Source: Daphnia carinata
Lineage: Eukaryota; Arthropoda; Branchiopoda; Diplostraca; Daphniidae
DNA: 64,000 bases
Direction: 5' to 3'
Assembly (NCBI RefSeq): GCF_022539665.2
Contig: NC_081334.1
Location: 3,410,001-3,474,000 of the forward strand
Every line of letters begins with the position of its first letter. The stretch's first letter is position 1. Below are positions 1-11,199 of the stretch, one piece after another. The notes under the pieces were generated by a model, which searched no databases, had not been told where the DNA came from, and saw only the letters and a list, made by a program, of their open reading frames with translations. Made by a program: the position numbers and the translations under genes.

Positions 1-1285
1 TCGGTGAGTTTAGAGTTATTACAGTTTTGCTGCTTAATGTTTTTGGTTGATGTCTGGGCTTCCCATTTACTTGTCTTAAAGGACGAATTTTTCTTAACTT
101 TTTTAAAAGTATGTTGCTGTGAGTATTTTTAGTAATAATAAACTTGGCATATTAAAAAAAGTTAGCATATCTTGCTGTTGAATGGTTTGATTAATATAAA
201 AATTTTTACACGACTTGGTTGCTATTCATTGGCATTAATTATTTTTTTCTTTAGGGTTTCCTGTTGCTGATGTGCTAGCCATGATACTGACAGATCTTTG
301 TAACATTTTTAGAAGAAGCACGAAGTGGAGCTTTTTGGAGGTAGCTTAGACCACTTGCGTTTAAACCCATGATGTTCTGTATAACCCCTGGTTACACAGA
401 ACCCGACAAAGATATCAAAGCTGTCTTCAACATGAAAGGACATGGTAGAAGAATTACCAACTGTTGGGCGGTCAGCTGTAGGTGTTTGTTACGAAAAAGT
501 ACGAAAATCAAACAATGATGGTCGCTATGGTGGTTGTCCCGAAAACTCAGCCGAATGCGAAGCTCGTTAAGTATGCTCTACTATCACTACCTGTTTTAAG
601 TGGTTTCAAATGTAAATCACGTTTTTAAAGAAAAAAGCCAATTATTTTGCTTTTCTTGGCTATTTATTTGATTCAGGAAGCAGCGTACTACTTCATGAGA
701 ACCACGAATTATGCACACCGAGGCCAAACAGTAAGGGCCTCTAGGGTAATTATCTAGACAGAATGTCGATCAACTCGTCGTTACTGTCTGATGTACTGGC
801 TATTCTATAATTCTAGAATCTAGTTTGTATGTCCCATACATTAAAGTTTTAAATACTCTCAATAGATTAACACATCTGCGAGCAAGGACCTTTACGGGCT
901 ATGGGATCCTCAAAACGTATGACAACGAGCCCATATTCAAGTTGTAGCTCGAAAGTTCTACAACTAATGTTTTCCCTGAACATCAATGCAGCATGGAATG
1001 CTTTACAGGTCAATGGTACACTAACATCCCAGAGATATTATTCATCTGCTTTATTTGTTTTTCTTGCAATAGATGCCTAATGCGAGATGTGGAAAATGCT
1101 TGACAGAATGTGTAGGCTATTTTGATTAGACACATTGGTACCTAAGGTTTCTTGTGTTGGGTACATCAAAGCAGAAATAATTGTACTACAAAAAATGTGC
1201 AAGGCATGCTGGTCTGTTCTTCACAATTATGAGAGGTATAGAATTTATCAAGTAGCATTAAGGAAAGCTAAGGTTACCTAGAACT

Positions 1286-1637
1286 GATGAGGTTAATGTG
1301 GACATCAAGCTTTCAACTCCATCTATCTAAAACCTCCTGGCCTTTGGTCTTATTATTTGACCAGCTATTGCAAATCAAGTCGAGGTTAGTTTCAAAACGA
1401 AGAGGAAAGAATACTATAGAATTTGTGGTGTTTGCATCAGCAATGGACCCTTCTTCTATTTCAGAATCGCAAGGTACTGATCGTTTGCGTTGGAAATCTA
1501 TATTTGGCGATGGTTCCAAATGTTATATTTTACTTATTATTGTGCAGGCTTTTGCGGTCCAATCTGAGTGAAAACTGCTGTGTAACTTATTACATGAGGA
1601 ACTGGCGATTTTTGGAGATGGTTACACCTGGTAATAC
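1286..1637 (+). pseudogene. Decayed fragment resembling RNA polymerase III largest subunit (copy A)
   Basis: Conceptual reading with several frame changes gives, in order, a piece like IKLSTPSI-KPPGLW (1300-1345), then GDGSK...IFYLLL (about 1500-1545), then a decayed version of the NRGFSIGIGDV segment ending in GGTAAT at 1637. The same order (PPTILKP-LWTGKQ, then GSGSK-NIFY-LLRD, then NRGFSIGIGDV) is what I recall for the RPC1/POLR3A family. Stops and frameshifts interrupt it, so it cannot encode a polymerase. A possible further upstream piece (ELCTPRPNSKGL near 690-735) resembles the LVTPRNGEPL stretch of the same family. The assignment rests on remembered family motifs; copy B and copy C support it by aligning to the same segments. 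Confidence 0.5.
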
Positions 1638-1854
1638 TTTTTTTTTTTTTTATATATACAGAGTGTGCCTAGTTTTTTTTTTTTTTCATACATCCATTAT
1701 ATTAGATTAAATTCTTCTGAAAGAGAAGCATTTGCCTATGGATAATGGTAACCCCAAGTGCGTCAAAACTTCGTTCCTAAAAAGAAGTTTCTAGGTATGA
1801 AGGCAATTTTCTTTAAATTATTTTCAGTTTTCTCTTTATTTTCCGGCAAATCCT

Positions 1855-2195
1855 AGTACCTGGCCAAGGAAACAGTTTTTAGCCTTATTATATGACAAAC
1901 CTTCCGAAGTCGCACTAAGTTGAATTTATTAATGAAGGGGAAAGAAAACTTCAAAAAAAATTGGAGCTTTGCATTGTCGAAGAATTTCTATTGGGTCGGA
2001 TTTCAAAAGTGCTAGCCTTGGGCGTTATTAAATGTTCAGTCGTCTATGGTTCTTCAATAATTTGTTCCACGTGCTATTGCGTGACTATTGTTAGAATTTC
2101 GCCATCCAAGTTATGAGGAAACTCGTGTAGCTTCTCAATTCATGATGAACAAAGGATTCGCGATCGCCATTGGAGATGTTGCATTTGGTAATGTT
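1855..2195 (+). pseudogene. Second tandem fragment resembling RNA polymerase III largest subunit (copy B)
   Basis: The decayed reading runs through KQFLALLYDKPSEVALS (1875-1925) and LELCIVEEFLLGRISKVLA (about 1963-2017), then GVIKCSVVYGSS, and ends with SQFMMNKGFAIAIGDVAFG followed by GGTAATG at about 2190. The spacing of the middle part matches the family pattern DLC-N-F-V-IRNSEL--GV-DK-T-GSGSK residue for residue in length. A stop and a frame change lie between the pieces. It repeats the segments of copy A about 560 bp downstream in the same orientation, so this is a tandem partial duplication or two independent insertions of the same exon set. The GTAATG after the last segment looks like a preserved splice donor, which argues for genomic duplication over retroposition. 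Confidence 0.5.
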
Positions 2196-2199
2196 TTTT

Positions 2200-3990
2200 A
2201 TGGATTTTATTCGGTGTTGTAATCTTAATTTATCTTTGATAATTCCCAACGAAGAAGAAGCAGATGAGGCAGGCAATAGTTATCTGTTGCTGTACAGTGC
2301 GCTCGCGGCCTCTCCGGTGTTAGCAGTGCAATTGGCACATGAAACGATGTTTCAACGAATACGAATGCAGTCGTCTTTCGGTTCAGCGTTGGATAAGGAA
2401 ATAGGCAACGGTTATGATGTGTCCGGCAGTATGTTCCATTACGATCGCCGTAACGGAACACGTTTTACGTAATTTCGTTTTCTATGTCCGGACATTGGAA
2501 ACATTTTAGGTGATATTCTTTGTTTGTTGCTCGTGCTGCCACATGAAACCTGTCGTTGGCTTATTTTGAGAAAATGTGCATGTCCTATATCGTTCTTTGT
2601 ACCATATTAAACGGCCGCCAGATGATTCTCAGGTGTAGTTGTCTCTTGACTCTGTCTCCTCACTTTCCTACCTCCACTGTCAGTCGCCAAACGTCTAATA
2701 ATAGACTTCAGTATAGTGAAACTGTGCAGCAATTTATATACCGAAACAGCAGGTAAGAAATGATGTGTTATAATTTTCAACAAAAATATGTAGTATCGTT
2801 TTGTCTTAAAAATGCCGTTTGATGTTGGTCATGTCCGCGAGTAACGAGCCGTAGTCAAATATTTTTGCTAAATTTTGAATCCAAATCACGTATTTTCGTA
2901 AAAATTTCTCTGGTTTTTAATAAATAAATAAAAAATTGATAAAGTTGCAATTTAGTATTAGCCCAACATTTGATCGACTGCTAGTCACAATTTTTAAGGG
3001 GACGCTGGGAATTTGCGCTTTAAAAACATAATTAACGTGTTCCTATCAGCATATCACTGTTAATACAGTTTACTCGTTAAAAAAACAAGTTTTACACTTC
3101 TTTAAAAACCTGCCTTTTGATTATAAATTTAAAAAACAAGATGGCGCTACTGCTCCTGCTAACTTGTGTTGTGATTCCGTGTGACAAGAAAGATCCGTGT
3201 TCGAATGTTTGTTAACTGTGTTACGTTCCAGTAGAAAATTCGAAAAATGGTGTGCTACTGTCTGCCAACTACCAAGTGTTTTTTTTTTCTCTTGTGTTAT
3301 GGAAGTAAGGCAGATCAACTGGATTATTTTTCTGGCATCTTGTCTCATCTATGCCAACTGTGAAACCCCAAAACTGTTAGCAACCTATAGTTGTTGCATT
3401 CCATTTTGCTATGAAGTTGCTCACCTAGAGGTATAAGACTTATATTTTTGCTATAAGTATCTGGTTGAAATGATTCTGCTTTTAAGATTTAGCTCGTGAA
3501 ACTTGCATTGCAAAGAATGATGACGGGGAAGAAATGTCACCAATGATACAAATGCTGTGGGATGGAATACCATAATATTATGCTGCTACCCTTAATACGC
3601 TCATGATCTTCTGTCATTTCCACTCTGACTAGTGCATGATCATCATCATTTTGTGTATCCAACTATAACCACCACCGTTTCAGCATTCATCTTACAATTT
3701 CTACTTAGCTGCGAACACACAAACATATACGTCAAAAGCATTTCCTTTGGTATTAGATGTCTTTCTGTTTAGTACTGCTTTTTTCAATGTCCCCTCATAG
3801 AAGAAGCTATATTTTTTTCAATATCCCATCGTAGAACTGCCAAGCCTTTGCCTTCATCTTCATAACTTCAGGCCCTACAGTCTTTCCAGCATTTGGACAA
3901 CAGGCGTAAGTCAAATTGTGTTCTCTGTTTTAGTTACATAAACAATCTTATATTACCCAATAAGTAACACTTTTTCTTGACATTAACCAT
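2200..3990. other. Gene-free stretch, no recognisable feature
   Basis: An open stretch at 2242-2471 has fairly even codon composition, but I cannot match it to any family and it has no convincing splice partners. The rest is AT-rich and holds only short reading frames. I see no RNA gene or mobile-element ends here. Confidence 0.5.
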
Positions 3991-4075
3991 CTAGGACTAT
4001 GCCTTCTTCCTCATTCGGATTCATCCTCAATATTCAAAGTTTTCCCTTCTTCGCTTCATCGTCGTCCCGTCTTCG

Positions 4076-4155
4076 CCTCGTCCGTCCATCGCCTCGTCCG
4101 TCCATCGCCTCGTCCGTCCATCGCCTCGTCCGTCCATCGCCTCGTCCGTCCATCG
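4076..4155. repeat. 16-bp minisatellite, five perfect copies
   Basis: The unit CCTCGTCCGTCCATCG is repeated five times without change from 4076 to 4155. Diverged GC-rich derivatives (CGTC/CCTCG words) continue to about 4275. The run stays open in one frame because the words lack stop codons, but there is no sign of a gene: the flanks are AT-rich and no splice sites fit. Confidence 0.9.
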
Positions 4156-4331
4156 CCTCGCCCGTCACCCCGCCTTCGCCTCATCGTTGCCCGTCTTCGC
4201 CTCGCCCGTCGCTCCGTCATCGCCTCGTGGTCGCGCCGTCTTCGCCTCCCCTATCTCCCCTTCGTCACCTCGTGGTCGCCTCATCGTGGTATTGTTTTGT
4301 TTTGTTTCGTATTATGTAATGCTAATCTAAT

Positions 4332-4647
4332 TAACTCGTTGGCTGCCACCCACCCACTTTGATCCCCTTTTTTTGTAGCTTGACAGGGACGGGCCGCGCT
4401 GTTCTGCTCCATGGTTTATCTGCCATGGGGTGGAGCAGCGCCACTGCCCAAGATTGGCCGAATGGCCCACAGGCAACGCACCATAGGGAATTCCCTTATT
4501 CGATGCGGCTGATGAGACCGGGGGTGTGCGTTCCCAGAAAGGTCTCATCGCCGTGTCAGCCCGGCCTACCCGGCCCCCTTGGTCGCTATCCCTAGGATAG
4601 CGACAGTAGCGATTGTAGAAAATGGTGGCGTGGCAGCCAACGAGTTA
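4332..4647. mobile_element. Short non-autonomous DNA transposon (MITE-like) with 16-bp inverted termini and TA flanks
   Basis: ACTCGTTGGCTGCCAC at 4334-4349 is exactly the reverse complement of GTGGCAGCCAACGAGT at 4630-4645. Both ends are flanked by TA (4332-4333 and 4646-4647), as expected for the TA target duplication of Tc1/mariner-like elements. The 312-bp interior is much more GC-rich than its surroundings, includes a partial hairpin around CTCCATGG...CCATGGGG (4407-4430), and has no plausible transposase frame. The perfect ends suggest a fairly recent insertion. Superfamily is inferred from the TA flanks only. Confidence 0.8.
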
Positions 4648-4788
4648 GTTGTATGTATTTGTGTATGTATTGTATTTTGTATAGTGTATTAAAATGTATG
4701 TAAAGTGGTGGATATGTGGGTGGAAGGAGGGACAATAAAATACTTTATACAATATTTACTTTTGTATTATTTATTTTATTGAAATTGA

Positions 4789-4858
4789 CGGACTTGGGGA
4801 TTGAACCCAAGTATTCTACTATGCTAGCCCCATGCTATATCGTTACGACAACGCTGCC
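4789..4858 (-). repeat. tRNA-like module (box A/box B), SINE or tRNA remnant
   Basis: On the minus strand a CTTGGGTTCAATCCCCAAG arm (plus 4791-4809) forms a five-base stem around a T-loop with GGTTCAATCC, a good box B. About 35 bases upstream lies a TCGTAACGATATAGCATG segment that fits a worn D-arm. The acceptor stem is not convincing, so I call it tRNA-derived, not a functional tRNA. Confidence 0.45.
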
Positions 4859-4950
4859 TTATTTTATTTCAGTAGGCATTCCATAATAAGCTAGTGCGAA
4901 GTCCCTTTTTACAAAGCTATCGAAATCTAAATCATCGTTAGTAAGTACAG

Positions 4951-5025
4951 ATATGCCATAACGGTAGGATGCTGGCCTACAGTGCGGAAGGTCCGTGGGT
5001 CCAACCCCAGAATGGTTAATGTTGC
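4951..5025 (+). repeat. tRNA-derived SINE-like copy, plus orientation
   Basis: The stretch has a D-arm-like ATAACGGTAGGATGCTG, a middle CTACAGTGCG, a box B-like GTGGGTCCAACCCCAGA and a tail AATGGTTAATGTTGC. The same succession of words occurs on the opposite strand at 5316-5391, so these are two copies of one tRNA-derived repeat family lying as an inverted pair about 290 bp apart. Confidence 0.55.
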
Positions 5026-5130
5026 TTGGACGTGGTTGTCCCAGGATACATCTGGGACGCTGGAAAGAATTTTTGCCATTTTTCGTTATTTCACAAATAA
5101 ACATTTGCACACTGAAAATTCCTCGTTTGG

Positions 5131-5196
5131 CGATTCTGAGTATTGAACCCTATACCTTCGACTTCTGAAGCCGATGCTTTACCACTGAGCCATTTC
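5131..5196 (-). repeat. tRNA-like module with CAG-type anticodon loop
   Basis: Read on the minus strand it begins TGGCTCAGTGGTAAAGC, a good D-arm with box A. It continues with a five-base stem TCGGC/GTCGA around a seven-base loop TTCAGAA that would present CAG, and ends in GGGTTCAATACTC, a box B with mismatches. The T-stem and acceptor stem do not pair well and the leucine-type long variable arm is absent. A decayed tRNA or SINE head is therefore more likely than a working tRNA-Leu. Confidence 0.45.
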
Positions 5197-5315
5197 ACAT
5201 ATTCTATCACTACAATTATTAATAGTGAACTTAGGAATAAGATTTGGACTTAGAATAAACAATGAACAACTCATCTTCCTTCGCTTGTACCAGTGTTCAT
5301 GCAACGACACCATAA

Positions 5316-5391
5316 GCAATATTAATCATTCTGGGATTCGAACCACAGACCATTCGCACTGTAGAACAGCATGCTACCTTTATGCCATAAC
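5316..5391 (-). repeat. tRNA-derived SINE-like copy, minus orientation
   Basis: The minus strand reads GTTATGGCATAAAGGTAGCA, then CTACAGTGCG, then a consensus box B GTGGTTCGAATCCCAGA, then AATGATTAATATTGC. It is the better-preserved partner of the plus-strand copy at 4951-5025 and has an intact GGTTCGAATCC. Confidence 0.55.
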
Positions 5392-5543
5392 TATCCTTGT
5401 ATATATAGTTTGAAATTTTGATAGCTATGTAGGTATGCGAAAAAGTAAAAAGAAAAAAACATAAACCGGATATGCAGTAGAAAAATGTAAAATAAAGTAT
5501 TCTAATTAACTGTTTCCTTAGACAAAACGATTCCGTTCTGTAT

Positions 5544-6220
<677 letters not shown>

Positions 6221-6239
6221 CTGTTGAATTAAACCGTAT

Positions 6240-7620
6240 TAAAGTAATCACACTGTTATCGGAAGGCGAGAAGGAAAGATGTACATTCCAGTCTAGCTAA
6301 GCCTCTTGCATTTAAAGTGAGGTAAATACTTCATTGGCGTAAGACCTCAACACTTGACTTTTACTCATTTGCCTTTTCACAAAATATTGTAAAAACAATC
6401 ACACTTAACATCATCTTATGAAGTCCTACTTTCCATTGTCAAACCTTCTTCGTACAACATTCTGCTTAATACAATAAATATTTAATTCAAATTAGAAAAG
6501 CAAATTAACTCTGCAAAAAAGCATTACTATGTGTTACAGCTCTAATGGTGATGAAGAATTCTTGTTCCATCATAGAACAAGAAGCTATATAGCACTTGAC
6601 ACAAAGCCTGGAAGGTAAAAATGCTATCCATCAGATTAATTTTTATGGAATGTTGGTATACCACATGCTCGTCATGCATTCCTACTACATGATTGGTAAT
6701 AATCACAGATGTACTAACTTCGTACCACTACTCAATATGGCTGGTTGTTGCATTTGATGAGAGCTGTCAATCCCGAAACGGTTACTTGCTCGCAGATTTG
6801 ATACTCTATTTGAAAGATTACAATTTAACTGATTAGACGTAAGGGTGTCCACGTACCCAATGCTGGGTTACTAACATTCTGCTACAAATCTCCAAATTTC
6901 ACACCAACTCGCACTACACACGGCTATTAATTTACTATTCGTACTGAATTCCACACCTCACCTAAAGAAATTAAAATACTAGTTGAATGTTAGACATCCA
7001 GTGCCAAGTATAACAGGTATCATCAGAAACGTGGGCACAGATAAGTTTCCTATGTTAATGTTTTCAGGTCACCAACTTCTTCTAAATGAGTCAAGTGGAA
7101 ATGAGGTTACAACACCAGAAACTTTACCTTACAATTCAACTGATAAATAAAAATACTGTGATGCATGAAAGTGAAATACACCACATCAGAGCTGTTAAAT
7201 CTGTATGATTCACCACCCATGCAAAACACTTTCATCACCTAGCCTATACCAAGAAAACCAAACACAATTAGTGCAAAACATTTTGATGATGAAAGTTAAC
7301 GTACCTGACAAATTCACTGCAGACCAACAATTCCTGATGGACTCCCACACAACATTCCAGATAAACAAGACAATAGTAATTCCTAAACATCTTGCAGTGG
7401 TTGTAGATGTTCCTAACTGATAAACATAACATCTCAACAATGAACAGATGTGAGTGTAACCATTTGAAAATGAAGTTCATGTAAAAAGGTTTGATACACT
7501 CACTATAAAATTAAGAATGAATTCCTGAAAAACAAATTCCAAAAATGAATTTAAAGGGTTTTGCACAATTCTTATGTTCCAATATTTAAAAAATAAGTTA
7601 TGGTTTCTTTAAAAACTTAA
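6240..7620. other. Gene-free AT-rich stretch upstream of the vasa-like remnant
   Basis: Short frames only. I looked for further zinc-knuckle exons in minus orientation and found none. Nothing else recognised. Confidence 0.5.
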
Positions 7621-7630
7621 GTACCCTTAA

Positions 7631-8900
7631 CTAATCAATAACAAACGAGCTGTCAACGACTTTGGAGCCTAATCCGCCAAGCAACGGCAGCTGCAGGGCA
7701 TCAGGAGGTTTGGCAAGCTGGCCATCTATCGGGTAGTCTTAGTCAATCAAACTTGGGGTCATGTTCATATACTAACCCTGTCCAACAATGCCCATTATTC
7801 TGTGTGACATCCATCTGTACCTAACTTTATTATTAACCTCAGCACCATTTTCTCCTTTCGATTCGTAGTAGCTATGTAATCACGAAATATCTTGTTTGAT
7901 CAACAATCAGATTGCAGTCAATCTGAGTCAACACGAACAAACAACAAATTATCAGGGATTTTTTTAAATTTGTACAGAATGAACAAATACATATACATTA
8001 TATATATATATAATTAAACATATAATTACATTTTGCTTTTTTCATTATATATATATATAATTAAACATATAATTATGCATACATATAATATGGCTCAAAA
8101 CACTTCGGTCAGCTCAGATCGTTCAGGGGAAATAGGAATCATAATAATAGCAATCACACGCTTATGTAAATGTGTATAGAATGCTTTTCTTTTTCGTTTC
8201 TTTCCCATTTTCCAATAGAAAACGATAGAGAAACAAAAAAAGTTTTTTGCCTGATTACTAACATTTGCAAAAAGTTTTTTTCAGGGCCATACCCTGTTTT
8301 TCTTTTCTTTTTTTTTTTTTTGCCCATCTCTTCATCTCGTTTTTGATTATTATTTTCTTTTCGACTTTTTGCAAACACGTTCAGCAGTCAGCGAATTGAA
8401 GGATAGTAACAGCAGAACTACATTGATTTTTCAGCACAGTCCGATATCCACAAAAATGCACTCACCTTTTATCAAACTAAAGGCAACCAGGTCCGCCTCT
8501 TGTTCATACGAGTAAGTGGAGGTTTGTTACCACGATGTAGGTTTATACTTCCTTCACTTACTGTTGTTGCTGAACTAACGGCTGCCGGTCACAAAGTTGC
8601 CGCTGACGGAGAGAAGAATCTTGTTCGGAGGTGCCATTGCCAGAATAACGTCCACATGATTTTTACAATTCACTCAAATGAAAAAAAAAAAGACACATTA
8701 GTTAAGTACATATCAAAACATTCATGTCCGGTATAATATATTACCTCTAGAGTTCGGGAGTGGTATTGACTATTGGCTGCCATTTCAATGCGCGAGTATT
8801 GGATCGCAATGGGCTGTTTTGGATGTTGTTGAGCCGTATGCTGCTATCCTGATCCTTCCAAATTATTGCTGCTGATATAATCAATTGTTCGTTCGTCATA
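7631..8900 (-). pseudogene. Unrecognised, glutamine-rich exon remnants
   Basis: On the minus strand three pieces end at good donors: 8745-8900 (ends RTLE then GTAATA, containing QQHPKQPIAIQYSRIEMAAN), 8562-8638 (contains SSLRQRQLCDRQPLVQQQ then GTAAGT) and 8466-8514 (YSYEQEADLVAFSLIK then GTGAGT). A stretch at 7631-7724 gives PIDGQLAKPPDALQLPLLGG and ends at a stop. The first piece has an in-frame TAG where CAG would be expected, so the locus looks decayed. I do not recognise the family and cannot prove the pieces belong together. Confidence 0.3.
7996..8075. repeat. Perfect 33-bp AT-rich direct repeat
   Basis: The 33-bp word starting CATTATATATATATA and ending CATATAATTA occurs at 7996-8028 and again, identical, at 8043-8075, separated by 14 bp. 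No role is evident. Confidence 0.9.
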
Positions 8901-9980
8901 ACAAAAGAAGGAACTAGCGTAAAAGGAGTAACAGTAAGTCCCAACCATAGTGTGATGCCACGATGGCATTTAAGACGAGTCCATCGTCGTCAGAGTACCT
9001 GGCTTCCGTTGAACTTTAACCTAACCCAACCATTCATTTCTGAATGATGTTAACGGTTGACTATAGGTCTTCGGCAAGGCAAAAAATGATTGGATATCCA
9101 TTCCAGTTCAGTTGAACCTCTTGATGTCGAGGACGTACTAAATTGGCGTAAACCCTCAGTAGTTGACTGGGAACGTGTGAAAGATCAGCAGCAAAAGAGA
9201 AAAGCCAAAATCCTTCCTCTCAGAGTTATTCATCATATTTCTTCTTACATGCCTAATTTTCTCTTCTTCAATAATGAGCTTATTAACATTTGCAACTGGG
9301 CGAAGAAACCATCAACGCTCTTGGTTTTTTGTTACCTGGCCTTTGTTTAACTTCATGAAAATAAGCGTCACATTTTCCATCTTTTGCTCGCTGTTCCAAT
9401 TCTTTTGATATTCTAATCATCCTGTATGAAAAAAACTTGCAATATCACATTTGGACATCCACAACATGCTATCAAATTCAGAAATGACAACTAATCATTT
9501 AAGAATTTGATGTAATTTGGTGTGTATTCAAACCTGCACAAGTCCAATACGATCCTTTCCTGTAAAAAAAATTGATAAATATAAAAAAATAAACTTAATG
9601 GATGTATTTGTGATACCAGTTTGAAAAAAAAATGTACAGTTTATCTATGACGACACAAGGCTTCCTTGGGGTACTGCATTTTCCTGTAAGTGCCGAGTCG
9701 TCATCAATTAGGCAGTGGGGGCGAAAACAGGTATATTATTAGCTTGTGAAGCGTTAATGATTTTCTAAAATCTGAAAGTTACCGGAAAACAAAGTCATAA
9801 ATCTCAAAATAATATAAAGAGAATTCATTTCTTGCCTAGGAATGAATGTCTGGATGTTTTTACTCCCTTCGGGTAACCATTGTACAAAGCTAAATACTTT
9901 TTTTCCCAGGAGTTTTATCTAATATGATGGATAAATGGTTAAAATTAGAAAACTAGACCAACTCCGAGAAATATCATTAC

Positions 9981-10150
9981 CAAATATAACCATCTCCACA
10001 ATAATGGTAACTCCGCGGTTCATCATGTAACGAGACGCTACACAGCTTCTCAAGATTCTCAAGCATTGTTGAAATAACATTAAAATTATTTTCACCTGGC
10101 TAAAGGACTGCGGCTTTTTGTATACATGGAGGTAGAGGATTAATAACATT
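9981..10150 (-). pseudogene. Third fragment resembling RNA polymerase III largest subunit (copy C)
   Basis: The minus strand reads PLPPCIQKAAVL-stop-PG (plus about 10095-10150), where the stop TAG stands for the Trp of the family's PP-IxKP-xLWTGKQ segment. After decayed sequence comes SRYMMNRGVTIIV (about 9990-10030), followed by TTTGGTAATG, the same end as copy B. At nucleotide level the end shares ATGATGAAC and GGAGATG...TTTGGTAAT with copy B. It is therefore a diverged relative of the two fragments at the left end, on the opposite strand 8 kb away. Confidence 0.45.
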
Positions 10151-10689
10151 AGCCTCACCAGTTGTAAATGTAAAGCATCTTTGGAGTTCCTTAATGTTAT
10201 TAGATAAATTTTTCTCATCTATTAAATGAGGTCAGTTCAGCATGCACTGCAAATTTTTGTAGCACAATTATTATTGCTTTGAAATAACCAATACCAAAAA
10301 AACCTTAGGTTCTGAATGTGCAAAACCAAAGGTAGCTACACATGCTGTCAAGTCCATTTTCTACATTGGGCATCTTATACTTTCATCCCCTAGAAAAAAA
10401 TCATTTAAATTAGGCAGAATATTGAAACTAATTGGATATTTACTACACCATTTGCCTGTTAAGCATTCCATACTGACCAGGTGTTCAGTAAGTATTTTGA
10501 CTGTAGAAATTTTGTCCTACAATTTTAATATGGGCTTCTTGTTTTATTTTCAGACACCTCTCAATGACGAACCTGATCTCTGCATCGCAGATGTGCTAAC
10601 CTATTAGGAGGATTTTAAATGTTAGCCGATGGAATATACAGTATGCCTTTTAAATTAAAGATAAAAGACAGTAATGGAAGAGATAGTAC

Positions 10690-11110
10690 CGAAGGTTGAG
10701 TTGCTAACATTCTGCCTGGAAGATCTCACATCAGGGGCTCTCATTCCAGTCATGAAGTTAGCAATAGGATTCGGGTTTCGGTCGCCCTGATCAGAGTTCT
10801 GGTAACGTAGCACGCTATTTCCTGCTTCAAATAAAAAGCCAAGATAAGCCAAATATTTTGCTACTGTAATCTTTTAATTCATTATTTAAATGTGAAGATA
10901 TACTTATACAGATGATAAGGACAATTTTGGCACACTGAACACGCTTCGTATTTGGTTGAATCTGCGGCGACTATCGTTCGCTGTACCTCAAAGATGACGC
11001 CGTCAAATATATCGGACCACCTATCGGGAGAAATCTCAGATAAAAGTTTGGTCGATGGCGTTGAATTTGACAATAATAGAGGTTCCTTGTATGATACAAT
11101 CTCTATCGGG
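10690..11110 (-). other. Two coding-like minus-strand pieces of unknown family
   Basis: The stretch 10690-10823 follows an acceptor-like GAAGCAG and reads NSVLRYQNSDQGDRNPNPIA and onward without a stop. The stretch 10910-11110 reads KLLSEISPDRWSDIFDGVIF and ends near a GTATAAGT donor at about 10906. The phases do not join cleanly, and I recognise neither family. They may be exons of a decayed gene. Confidence 0.25.
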
Positions 11111-11199
11111 GAACATGTGATACAATCCCTATCTGGAAATAACAAATGTAGAAAAGCAAAATGGAACTTTTTTAAAAGTTTTTTGCTTTTTTAAAATTC

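Noticed and set aside
1-3. Exon end at the left edge (TCG|GTGAGT)
   Set aside because: A donor-like word at the very edge cannot be tested without upstream sequence.
3999-4319. 106-codon open frame over the CGTCC/CCTCG repeats
   Set aside because: Openness follows from the stop-free repeat words; there is no family similarity or splice context, and the minisatellite explains it.
5131-5196. Functional tRNA-Leu(CAG)
   Set aside because: The acceptor and T stems do not pair and the long variable arm of leucine tRNAs is missing, so it is listed only as a tRNA-like repeat.
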